Shown here: positions 42,075 through 49,888 of the stretch, piece by piece | Layout of the letters: every line of letters starts with the position of its first letter | Numbering within the stretch: the first letter of the stretch is position 1 | Assembly: GCA_905201685.1 (NCBI GenBank) | Contig: CAJKOW010000008.1 | Span: 1-53,270 of the forward strand | DNA: 53,270 nt | Direction: 5' to 3' | Source: an uncultured Bacteroides sp. | GTDB taxonomy: Bacteria; Bacteroidota; Bacteroidia; Bacteroidales; Bacteroidaceae | Translations under genes and position numbers: made by a program | Notes under the pieces: model-generated | Told to the model about the DNA's origin: nothing | The model's input: the letters and a program-made list of their open reading frames with translations, nothing else | The model's database searches: none

Positions 42075-43457
42075 ATGAAAAAGATTGTTTTTTTATCGCT
42101 TTTGGCCCTCTGCCTACCATGGGCACTGGCAGCGCAAAGTATAGATGACGACCTTTACTATGTACCTTCGAAAAAGCAGGAAGAAAAGCAGGCGCAGACG
42201 AAGCCGGCAAAGACTTCCGAACAGAAGGCGGTAGTAGTAAAGACCGATGCTCCGACTACGACCATCGTATCGCCTAACAGTACGACCGTAGTGGTGAGAG
42301 ACAAAAAAGGGAACGTCCGCGACGTTGATGAATACAACCGTCGATACGAAGCCGACGATTATGACTTTTCGCAAGAGAACGATACGCTCTACATCGACGA
42401 GAAGGAAAAGGACGGGCTGGACGGTGAATGGGTGAACGGATTCGACGGCTCGGCCGATGATTACGAATATGCTACACGCATCATCCGCTTCCGCAACCCG
42501 CGTTTTGCCGTCAGCATCAGCAGTCCCTATTATTGGGACATTGTTTATGGCCTGAACTCGTGGGAGTGGAATGTGTATGTCGATGGCCTTTATGCCTATG
42601 CCTTCCCTACCTTCAGTAATCCTTTGTGGTGGGACTGGCGCTATAGCTCGTATGGCTGGTGGGGATATCCCTATTACGGCTGGGGCTGGAACAGTTGGTA
42701 TGGTCCCTATTGGGGCTATGGCTGGGGCGGCTGGCACGGCGGCTGGTATGCCGGTTGGTATGACAGCTGGTACGGTGGCTGGGGATACCCAAGCTATCAT
42801 TATCATCCGGGCTGGGGATACGGCTCTAATTGGGGCAATGCAGTGACGCAACGCCGTTCGTTTGGAACAAATCGCGTAACTGAACGTCGTGGTACGACTG
42901 CTACGCGTCGTCAGGCAGTCAATGGTGGACAAACATCCGTACGCCGCAACAGCACTACTTCGGCTCAGGTACGCCGCAGTTCGTCCGGTACGGCAACCCG
43001 TCGTGTGGTAGGTACCCGTACTTCGACTTCCGAACGTTCCAGTTCTTCGTCAGTACGTACGGGATCTTCTTCGACCCGTTCCAGTTCTTCCTCGGTACGT
43101 TCCAGTTCTACTTCACGCCGTTCTGCCTACACACGGCCAAGCAGTACGCGCAGCAGTTCTTTAGGAGAAAGCACGGGCGGTGTTCGTCGTAGCACCGGTA
43201 TCTCGACCGGAACTTCATCCCGCAGTTCTTCCACAACTTTCAACCGCGGTTCCAGTTCGTCACCTCGTTCGACCTATTCGAACTCGAACAGCTACAACCG
43301 CAGTTCTGAACAGCGCAGTTACTCGACTCCCAGTCGTTCGTCAAGCAGCAGCCGTTCTTCCAGTTTCTCGTCGGGTGGTAGCAGCCGTTCTTCCGGTAGT
43401 TTCTCTGGTGGCGGTGGCGGCAGCAGCCGTTCCAGCAGTGGAGGACGCAGAAGATAA
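42075..43457 (+). CDS. Exported two-part low-complexity protein (W/G/Y then R/S/T rich, 460 aa)
   Basis: Signal peptide (FLSLLALCLPWALAAQ). Residues 21-150 are mixed and charged, with a globular-looking segment 130-180 (RIIRFRNPRFAVSISSPYYWDIVYGLNSWEWNVYVDG). Residues 180-255 are almost entirely Trp, Gly, Tyr, Ser and Pro (WWGYPYYGWGWNSWYGPYWG). From 256 to the end the protein is Arg/Ser/Thr-rich, with repeated RSSSS and a glycine-rich tail. It may be an adhesive or cell-wall-facing protein; no family is assigned. The 3' coding DNA is internally repetitive (CGTTCCAGTTCTTC), so length may vary between strains. Confidence 0.82.
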   Translation: MKKIVFLSLLALCLPWALAAQSIDDDLYYVPSKKQEEKQAQTKPAKTSEQKAVVVKTDAPTTTIVSPNSTTVVVRDKKGNVRDVDEYNRRYEADDYDFSQENDTLYIDEKEKDGLDGEWVNGFDGSADDYEYATRIIRFRNPRFAVSISSPYYWDIVYGLNSWEWNVYVDGLYAYAFPTFSNPLWWDWRYSSYGWWGYPYYGWGWNSWYGPYWGYGWGGWHGGWYAGWYDSWYGGWGYPSYHYHPGWGYGSNWGNAVTQRRSFGTNRVTERRGTTATRRQAVNGGQTSVRRNSTTSAQVRRSSSGTATRRVVGTRTSTSERSSSSSVRTGSSSTRSSSSSVRSSSTSRRSAYTRPSSTRSSSLGESTGGVRRSTGISTGTSSRSSSTTFNRGSSSSPRSTYSNSNSYNRSSEQRSYSTPSRSSSSSRSSSFSSGGSSRSSGSFSGGGGGSSRSSSGGRRR

Positions 43458-43575
43458 GTTTTGAAGTACTGAGACATCTCCGGAAAGGCATCCGAAGCCA
43501 TCAGAGAGTTTCGGATATAGGACTTATTATGTAAAAATTGAAGTATCAGGTATTGATAAATAAAGATTTGTTAAT

Positions 43576-45204
43576 ATGAAAAAGAAACTAATAATAATGG
43601 CACTTGCCGTGTTGGCATCGGCTGGTGCAGGGGCACAAACCGTGTACGACGCAATGAACATTGCCCAAAAGGATTTGAACGGAACAGCCCGTTTTGTAGG
43701 TATGGGTGGAGCTATGAGTGCCTTGGGAGGCGATATCTCAACCATCAGTACCAATCCGGCCGGTATCGGTATCTATCGCAGCAACGATGCCATGGTGACC
43801 ATGGGATATTCCATCACTGGTACGGAAAGCAAGTTCGGGGGTAATACCTTCGAAGCAAACAAGAACCGCTGGAGCTTTGACAATGCAGGATTTGTGATTT
43901 CCACCAAAATAGGTAATATGACTTCGTTGCGTTACGTTAACTTTGGCTTCAATTATCACAAGTCCAAGTCGTTTTACAAGAACATGACGATGGGCGGCCT
44001 GCTGGGGAAAGTAGGCAGTGACTATGTGTCCCAAGTCGCCTCCATGGCAATACAGGCTACCGACGGAGCTTATGCATACTACGAGGATCATCACTCGTAC
44101 TTGGATTACGGGAAAAGCGGCACCTACCGCAATGACTATGCCGGATGGTTGGGAACTTTGGGCTTTCAGGGCGGACTCTTGTTCGAGGACACCGAAACGG
44201 AGGCATACAATACTTATACGCCTTACATTCCCAGTGAGGCTGACGCATTGTTCCTGTCGCGCGAACGGGGTGGGGTAGATGAATATGACTTCAATGTTGC
44301 ATTCAATGTTGAAGACCGCCTGTACTTCGGTGTGACGTTAGGAGCTTACGCTGTCGATTATAATAAGTATTCATTCTACGACGAGAATTACCAATATACT
44401 TGGGAAGACGGAAACCAATACGAAGAAGGCTATTCGCTGGAAAGCTTCAACCGTATTCACGGAGCAGGTGTCGATCTGAAACTTGGAGCCATCTTCCGTC
44501 CGATAGAAGATTCGCCTTTGCGTGTTGGACTGGCTATCCATTCGCCAGTGTATTATAAGCTGACTTACACGACGGGTGCTTTGATGAGCACCGACCTGTA
44601 TCTGCCGGCCGAAGACGGAAGCGAAGTGATGACCCATACTACGATAGATACGTACAGCGAACTGGGCGGACGGGATATGGATCGCGATTTCGGGCTTCAG
44701 ACTCCATGGCTGTTCAATGTCAGCTTGGGATATACCGTAGGCAATTCGCTGGCATTGGGTGCCGAGTACGAGTACGAGGATTATTCTTCGATGAAGTTCT
44801 TCTATCCCGAAGGTGACGAGATGGCTTGGGAAACCGGTGAGTCTGACCTCTGCCTGAAGAGGGTAAGCACGGTTCGTCTGGGTGCCGAGTTTAAGCCTAT
44901 ACCTGCCTTTGCACTTCGTTTGGGATATAATTTCAGCAGTTCGGCGTTCAAGGACGACGCTATCAAAGCATTGCCGGCCAACTCCATCAATACCGACACC
45001 GACTTTGCCAACAGTGAATCGATGAACACCTTTACGGTCGGTATCGGCTATCGTGGTTCTAAAGTTTATGCCGACCTGGCTTATAAATATAATATGTATA
45101 AGTCGAAGTTCTATCCCTTCGTAGATGACTTGGGCGTATTGGCTGCAACTCGCGTGAACAACGAACGCAGTCAGGTGTTGTTTACGTTGGGTATGCGTTT
45201 CTAA
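43576..45204 (+). CDS. Outer-membrane transporter, OmpP1/FadL-like (542 aa)
   Basis: Signal peptide (IIMALAVLASAGAGAQ) and an N-terminal segment QKDLNGTARFVGMGGAMSALGGDISTISTNPAGIGIYRSN, the conserved N-terminal hatch-like region of FadL-family barrels. Many amphipathic strands follow, ending in RSQVLFTLGMRF, a classic barrel C-terminus ending in Phe. Probable hydrophobic-compound uptake. It follows the low-complexity protein gene by 118 nt and ends at a shared terminator. Confidence 0.93.
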   Translation: MKKKLIIMALAVLASAGAGAQTVYDAMNIAQKDLNGTARFVGMGGAMSALGGDISTISTNPAGIGIYRSNDAMVTMGYSITGTESKFGGNTFEANKNRWSFDNAGFVISTKIGNMTSLRYVNFGFNYHKSKSFYKNMTMGGLLGKVGSDYVSQVASMAIQATDGAYAYYEDHHSYLDYGKSGTYRNDYAGWLGTLGFQGGLLFEDTETEAYNTYTPYIPSEADALFLSRERGGVDEYDFNVAFNVEDRLYFGVTLGAYAVDYNKYSFYDENYQYTWEDGNQYEEGYSLESFNRIHGAGVDLKLGAIFRPIEDSPLRVGLAIHSPVYYKLTYTTGALMSTDLYLPAEDGSEVMTHTTIDTYSELGGRDMDRDFGLQTPWLFNVSLGYTVGNSLALGAEYEYEDYSSMKFFYPEGDEMAWETGESDLCLKRVSTVRLGAEFKPIPAFALRLGYNFSSSAFKDDAIKALPANSINTDTDFANSESMNTFTVGIGYRGSKVYADLAYKYNMYKSKFYPFVDDLGVLAATRVNNERSQVLFTLGMRF

Positions 45205-45243
45205 AGAAAAATAAGTAGCGTTACATTTGCAAATAATCTTCTT

Positions 45244-45312
45244 CGGGCACGGAAAACCCGGAAAGCCGGCGAGAAGTTAATCTTCAGGCAAGCTTTCCGG
45301 GTTCCGTGCCCG
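45244..45312. terminator. Bidirectional terminator between two convergent barrel genes
   Basis: A 23-nt left arm (45244-45266, starting CGGGCACGG) pairs almost perfectly with 45292-45312 (ending CCGTGCCCG), with only two extra bases on the left. T-rich sequence follows on the plus strand and A-rich precedes it. Confidence 0.85.
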
Positions 45313-45341
45313 TTTGTTTATGGAAGGGTGGATGGGGGCCA

Positions 45342-46250
45342 TTACCAGTACCAGGCAATGCCGAAAGAGTAAGGAGACATTTCGGGGCCTTTATCCTTTT
45401 GGAACAGACTGGTGGTAGAATAACGTAAGTACAGACCGAAGTCACCATATCCGGCTTGAACCAGCAGGTTGACGCTTACGGGGCGTACGTACATGTCTTT
45501 TCCTACCCTTTGTTTTCCTCCTCCGTTGATGTGGGTGAACGATTTCACGCCGTGGCGTATCTCGAACTCCGGTCCGATGTTGAAGAATAGCTTGTCCTCT
45601 CTACCCAGTTTCTGTTGCCACTCCATGGTAATGGGAATACGGAAGAAAAAGTGGCGGAGGCGGCTGTTGCTGTAACTGTTTTCCTCATTGCTTTCGGCAA
45701 AATAGGCTTGTTTGTCCGTTTTCAGCAGGGCGCGATTTCCGTTGAAACTGAACGAACGGTATCCCCAGTTGACTCCAAAGTTCAGCCCCCAGTGAGGATT
45801 CTTACGGAAGTTGTGGGCCAGGGAGATGATATTGAATCCGAACTCCCACGACCGGGACAGGTTCAGATTGGCAGTTCCGTTGTTGTCGAAGGAAAGGAAG
45901 TCACTTCCCATTCGGCTGTATCCGATGAAGAGGCCGGAGTTATGTGGCTCATAGGCATTGTCTTTTTTCTTCGTGGGGATGAAGGGCAAGGCGTCGAGGA
46001 AAGTCCGTTTGTCCGGCTCCTCCACACGTTCCAGATAGACGCCTTCGTATATTTCCGTTTCTTTTGAATCTCCGTTGGCAGGCTGTTCTTCATAGATACG
46101 GATACGCATGTTACCGCTTCCTTTGCGGATGATGATGGAGTCGCCCTCGGTAGTGACGGTTGCCTGTTGTGGCTGGTTGTTCTGCTGTGCAGCAGCATAG
46201 CTTGCTGTCATGGAGAGCAGGCAGGCTAAGATTACATTCTTTGTCTTCAT
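45342..46250 (-). CDS. Outer-membrane beta-barrel protein (302 aa)
   Basis: Signal peptide (ILACLLSMTASYAAAQ), a linker with GDSIIIRKGSGNMRIRIYEE, and a barrel: GLFIGYSRMGSDFL, SRSWEFGFNIISLAHN, HWGLNFGVNWGYRSFSF, FFFRIPITMEWQQKLG, NLLVQAGYGDFGLYLRYSTTSLF, final YSFGIAWYW. PorT-like or general outer_membrane_beta-barrel family. It is the last gene of the ECF sigma module, separated from the previous gene by a palindromic element that may separate expression. Confidence 0.85.
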   Translation of the reverse strand: MKTKNVILACLLSMTASYAAAQQNNQPQQATVTTEGDSIIIRKGSGNMRIRIYEEQPANGDSKETEIYEGVYLERVEEPDKRTFLDALPFIPTKKKDNAYEPHNSGLFIGYSRMGSDFLSFDNNGTANLNLSRSWEFGFNIISLAHNFRKNPHWGLNFGVNWGYRSFSFNGNRALLKTDKQAYFAESNEENSYSNSRLRHFFFRIPITMEWQQKLGREDKLFFNIGPEFEIRHGVKSFTHINGGGKQRVGKDMYVRPVSVNLLVQAGYGDFGLYLRYSTTSLFQKDKGPEMSPYSFGIAWYW

Positions 46251-46276
46251 ATTGTTTCGTTATGTTTTTGTTTTTA

Positions 46277-46448
46277 CTTAACTTTCGCAAGCTCAAGTTG
46301 TAGTTGACAAGCAACAAGTTGACGAGTTAACAAGGCGTTTATAGCGAGCCGTTTCAAGCGTCACTTTATCAAACAGGGAGTTCCAGCCTAGTAGACTCGT
46401 TAACTGAAACCTTGTCAACTAATAAGTTGAGCACTTGCGAAACTTAAG
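46277..46448. mobile_element. Candidate 172-bp MITE-like palindrome with direct-repeat flanks
   Basis: Terminal inverted repeats CTTAACTTTCGCAAG (46277-46291) and CTTGCGAAACTTAAG (46434-46448) match at 14 of 15 bases. Inner segments also pair (AGTTGACAAG near 46302 with CTTGTCAACT near 46411; GAGTTAAC with GTTAACT). The element is flanked exactly on both sides by GTTTTTA (46270-46276 and 46449-46455), which could be a target-site duplication. No coding capacity. T-rich flanks weaken the duplication argument. Confidence 0.45.
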
Positions 46449-46458
46449 GTTTTTATTG

Positions 46459-46923
46459 TTATTGTTCTTTATATAGCATGTTCATCAGTTCTTCTTCGTT
46501 GAGGCTCCCTTCGATGTAAACAAGGGTGGCCGTCGCCTTTTTACCCATTTTGAAGAGGATGTACCGTTGTTCTCCTTTCAGCTCCTGTAGTTGGTAATAG
46601 GCACTGCGCAGCACTCCGTCTTCCACCACCTCCTGTGTTTTGCTGACCTGTCCCGACTGTTCTCTGTCATGCTTCAGGCATTTCTGTATTTCGGTCAGGT
46701 ACGGGGTCACGTCTTTGAAGACGAGGCTTTTGTACTTTGTCATTTTGTAGGATTTCAAAATCTTTCCGTTCAGTTCGACCATGGTGACGTTTTGCCGGTT
46801 TCCGAACTTGTCGAATAGGGTCGAGATCTGAAGCCCTTCCTGAGCCCGCAGTGTAAAGGCCGAAAGGCACAGAACGGCGGACAGGCACAATACATATTTA
46901 TATAGTAATCTGAAACTCTTCAT
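46459..46923 (-). CDS. Small exported protein, DUF4252/DUF6108-like (154 aa)
   Basis: Signal peptide (VLCLSAVLCLSAFTLRAQ), then EGLQISTLFDKFGNRQNVTMVELNGKILKSYKMTKYKSLVFKDV, a pattern of ferredoxin-like small periplasmic proteins common beside ECF sigma genes in Bacteroides. The family name is uncertain. It lies 14 nt after the anti-sigma-like gene, so it belongs to that operon. Confidence 0.8.
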   Translation of the reverse strand: MKSFRLLYKYVLCLSAVLCLSAFTLRAQEGLQISTLFDKFGNRQNVTMVELNGKILKSYKMTKYKSLVFKDVTPYLTEIQKCLKHDREQSGQVSKTQEVVEDGVLRSAYYQLQELKGEQRYILFKMGKKATATLVYIEGSLNEEELMNMLYKEQ

Positions 46924-46937
46924 AACGTGTCGTTAAA

Positions 46938-47378
46938 TTAAAATTGAAAAAGTAGATCGTTGACGTCTTCATCGGTCAGGTGAACGTTTTGCAAGGCTTC
47001 CATTGCTTTTTCCTTTATGAGTGCTTCGTCGGTGTAGCGCTTTCCGTCGATGATGACGTAGTTTTCGGGAGCTGCCGATACGGGAAACAGCTGCAGGCTG
47101 CCTATGAACAAGGCTATCGAGGCGGCTGCTCCTCCCACTATATAGAGCCAGCGGCGATGCTTGAAGAGATACTTCCGTCCGATAAGTTTCTTCTTTCCGG
47201 TATCTGTTTGTTCAAGATGGTGGGCTTTGACCTCCTGATCCAGACAAACGAACAGCGGACGATAGACTTGCAGGTCTTCGGGCACTTCCTCTTCAGTGAA
47301 AAAACGCCGGAGTTCCCGTTCCTCTTCGCAGGTAGTGTCCCCATCGAAGTATTTGTTGAGTAATTCATTTATTTTCAT
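46938..47378 (-). CDS. Anti-sigma-like single-pass membrane protein (146 aa)
   Basis: Cytoplasmic N-terminus with MKINELLNKYFDGDTTCEEERELRRFFTEEEVPEDL, typical of Bacteroides ECF-linked regulators, one membrane helix (LYIVGGAAASIALFIGSLQLF, about residues 83-103) and a short periplasmic end. The start at 47378 overlaps the sigma gene stop (ATGA), so translation is coupled. Probable anti-sigma for the gene upstream; there is no clear zinc-finger motif. Confidence 0.83.
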   Translation of the reverse strand: MKINELLNKYFDGDTTCEEERELRRFFTEEEVPEDLQVYRPLFVCLDQEVKAHHLEQTDTGKKKLIGRKYLFKHRRWLYIVGGAAASIALFIGSLQLFPVSAAPENYVIIDGKRYTDEALIKEKAMEALQNVHLTDEDVNDLLFQF

Positions 47379-47899
47379 TGTTCGTTTCTCCTTTTCTTTG
47401 CTTGTATGGTTTGCAGGTATGTATCCCTTACTTTTTTGCGTGCCCGCGACAGGTTGCTCCGTATGGCTTCGGGCGAGCAACCGGTTATTTCTGCTATCTC
47501 ATCTGTTTCATACTCTTCGATGTCTTTCATCTGAATGATGGTTTGTTGCAACGGAGGTAATGAACGGATGATGGCGCGCATCAGTTCTATTTCATCTTTT
47601 ATCTCCAGCAGACGTTCCGGACTTGCTTCGTGCCCGACGTCTTGTACGCAGTCCAGCGATACGTATTCGTCGATTCGCTTGCTTCGCCTCAGGTCCATGC
47701 ACTGGTTGTGCACCATTGTCATGGCAAAGGCTTCGATGCTCCGGTATTGTTGCAGTTCGTTCCGCAGTTTCCATAGCTTGAGCATGGTTTCCTGCACGAC
47801 GTCTTCTGCATCATCCGGGTCATCGGTCAGTCTTCGGGCATAGTTTAGCAACTTGCTGCGAAGCGGTAGGACGGCTATTTTGAATTGTTTTAGTTCCAT
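47375..47899 (-). CDS. ECF RNA polymerase sigma factor (174 aa)
   Basis: Alternative sigma factor. Sigma2 region LLNYARRLTDDPDDAEDVVQETMLKLWKLRNELQQYRSIEAFAMTMVHNQCMDLRRSKR and sigma4 region MRAIIRSLPPLQQTIIQMKDIEEYETDEIAEITGCSPEAIRSNLSRARKKVRDTY. I chose Met at 47899 (MELKQFK); Met at 47905 is possible. A CATCTTTG element, one mismatch from the -7 consensus, lies 18 nt upstream. It is the first gene of a four-gene module (sigma, anti-sigma-like, small exported protein, barrel). Confidence 0.93.
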   Translation of the reverse strand: MELKQFKIAVLPLRSKLLNYARRLTDDPDDAEDVVQETMLKLWKLRNELQQYRSIEAFAMTMVHNQCMDLRRSKRIDEYVSLDCVQDVGHEASPERLLEIKDEIELMRAIIRSLPPLQQTIIQMKDIEEYETDEIAEITGCSPEAIRSNLSRARKKVRDTYLQTIQAKKRRNEQ

Positions 47900-48082
47900 T
47901 TTCATTGATAAGACGCACAAAGATGGGAAACGTGACGCCAGAAATGCAATTTTTTTGCCCTGTAATTTACATATACGTAACATTTTCTTTCACTGGCGTT
48001 ACATCCGGAAAATATTTTCAGGATGGAATATAAACGAAAGTTTCTGTAACAAAATTATGCTGTAAAAGTAGAACATATCAAT

Positions 48083-48090
48083 TATCTTTG
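48083..48090 (+). promoter_or_regulatory. -7 box of the GH43 pair
   Basis: TATCTTTG, exact TAnnTTTG match, 45 nt before the first GH43 start. No good -33, which would fit activator-dependent expression. Confidence 0.55.
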
Positions 48091-48135
48091 TTACACAAAT
48101 GAGAAAGCATTACGTATATTAATCAATTTAATCAC

Positions 48136-49884
48136 ATGAAAACATCTAAACTGAATTTAGAATGGTTGTGTAACCGAAAGGCTGTGACATTACTTGCATG
48201 TATGTTGTTGTCTTCCGGAGTTTCACTCGTTGCAAAAGACAAGGCGCCCAAGAATGCGCCGGTGTTTACTAACTTTGTTTATCAGGGCAATGACAAGATT
48301 TATAAGGAGAATCCTTTGGAACCTGATGAGTTTTACAATCCGATTCTGCAGGGATGCTATCCTGATCCGAGCATTACGCGCAAGGGAAATGATTACTACC
48401 TGATCAACTCTTCGTTTGCCATGTTCCCCGGAGTGCCCATTTTCCATTCAACAGACTTGGTGAACTGGAAGCAGATCGGGCATGTGCTCGACCGCGAGTC
48501 GCAACTGAAGGTTGAAGATTGCGGCATCAGTTTCGGTGTGTATGCTCCAGCCATCTCCTATAACAAGAACAATGACACCTTTTACATGGTGACTACGCAG
48601 TTTTCGGGCGGCTTTGGCAATATGGTCGTAAAGACAAAGGATCCGATGAAGGGATGGAGCGATCCTATCAAACTGAAGTTTGACGGAATCGATCCTTCGC
48701 TGTTCTTTGACGACAACGGAAAGGCTTATCTGGTACACAACGACGCTCCCGACAGAGGAACAGAGCAGTACGAAGGTCATCGGGTCATTAAAATCTGGGA
48801 TTACGATGTGGAGAATGACTGTGTAGTACCCGGTACCGATAAAATCATCGTAAACGGTGGTACCGATATCAAGAAGAAACCGATCTGGATCGAAGGTCCC
48901 CACCTTTATAAAAAGAACGGACGTTACTATCTGATGTGTGCCGAAGGTGGTACGGGCGGATGGCATAGCGAGGTGATTTTTGTGGCAGACGATCCGAAAG
49001 GGCCTTTCACTCCGGCTCCTTCGAATCCTATCCTGACACAGCGTTACTTCCCGAAAGACCGTGCCAATAAGGTGGATTGGGCCGGACATGCCGACCTGGT
49101 AGAAGGTCCGGACGGTAAGTACTATGGTGTCTTCCTGGCTATTCGTCCGAATGAAAAGGACATGGTGAATGCCGGTCGCGAAACGTTTATCCTGCCTGTA
49201 GATTGGAGCGGCGATTTTCCTGTATTCGAGAATGGTCTGATTCCGTTGGACTGCAAACTGAAATTGCCGAAAGGCGTTGAAAATAAAACTGGAAAAGACG
49301 GTTTCTTCCCGAACGGAAACTTCAAGTTCGAAGACAACTTTGCTTCTGACAGCCTTGACCTGCGTTGGATTGGTTTGCGCGGCCCACGTGAAAAATTCAT
49401 CTCCATTGCCAAGAAGGGTGGACTGCAGATTACTCCGTTCACGACCAATATTAACGAGATGAAGCCGACTTCCACTTTGTTCTATCGTCAGCAGCACAGC
49501 AGTTTCTCGGCAGCTACGACATTGACCTTCAAGCCCAAAGCCGAAAACGAACTGGCCGGTTTGACCTGCTATCAGAACGAGCATTTCAACTACGTATTTG
49601 GCGTGACGAAAAAGGATAAGGACTATATGCTTGTTCTGGCAAAGACCGCCAAGGGGAAGACCACTGTAGTAGCTTCTACAAAGATCGACGTCAAGGCTCC
49701 TATCTCCTTGCAGGTTGTTGCCGATGGAAACGACTATCGTTTTAATTATGCAGTAGATGGCGGTGAGTATCAAAACTTGGGTGGAACTGTTTCAGGAGAT
49801 ATCCTTTCTACGAATGTAGCCGGTGGATTTACCGGTAGTTTGATTGGATTGTATGCAACGGTAGCAAACAATATAACGCTGTAA
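48136..49884 (+). CDS. Exported glycoside hydrolase family 43 (xylosidase/arabinofuranosidase-type, 582 aa)
   Basis: Five-bladed propeller hydrolase acting on xylan or arabinan side chains. Signal peptide in residues 1-33. Catalytic triad by motif: base Asp77 (YPDPSI), pKa-tuning Asp186 (GIDPSLFFDD), acid Glu253 (WIEGPHLYKK). From about residue 390 a C-terminal concanavalin-type GH43 domain (FKFEDNFASDSLDLRWIGLRG... LTCYQNEHFNYVFGVTK... GGFTGSLIGLYAT). It is followed 4 nt later by a second GH43. Substrate specificity cannot be told; a linked transporter of the SusC/D type is not in the window. Confidence 0.95.
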   Translation: MKTSKLNLEWLCNRKAVTLLACMLLSSGVSLVAKDKAPKNAPVFTNFVYQGNDKIYKENPLEPDEFYNPILQGCYPDPSITRKGNDYYLINSSFAMFPGVPIFHSTDLVNWKQIGHVLDRESQLKVEDCGISFGVYAPAISYNKNNDTFYMVTTQFSGGFGNMVVKTKDPMKGWSDPIKLKFDGIDPSLFFDDNGKAYLVHNDAPDRGTEQYEGHRVIKIWDYDVENDCVVPGTDKIIVNGGTDIKKKPIWIEGPHLYKKNGRYYLMCAEGGTGGWHSEVIFVADDPKGPFTPAPSNPILTQRYFPKDRANKVDWAGHADLVEGPDGKYYGVFLAIRPNEKDMVNAGRETFILPVDWSGDFPVFENGLIPLDCKLKLPKGVENKTGKDGFFPNGNFKFEDNFASDSLDLRWIGLRGPREKFISIAKKGGLQITPFTTNINEMKPTSTLFYRQQHSSFSAATTLTFKPKAENELAGLTCYQNEHFNYVFGVTKKDKDYMLVLAKTAKGKTTVVASTKIDVKAPISLQVVADGNDYRFNYAVDGGEYQNLGGTVSGDILSTNVAGGFTGSLIGLYATVANNITL

Positions 49885-49888
49885 GCTT

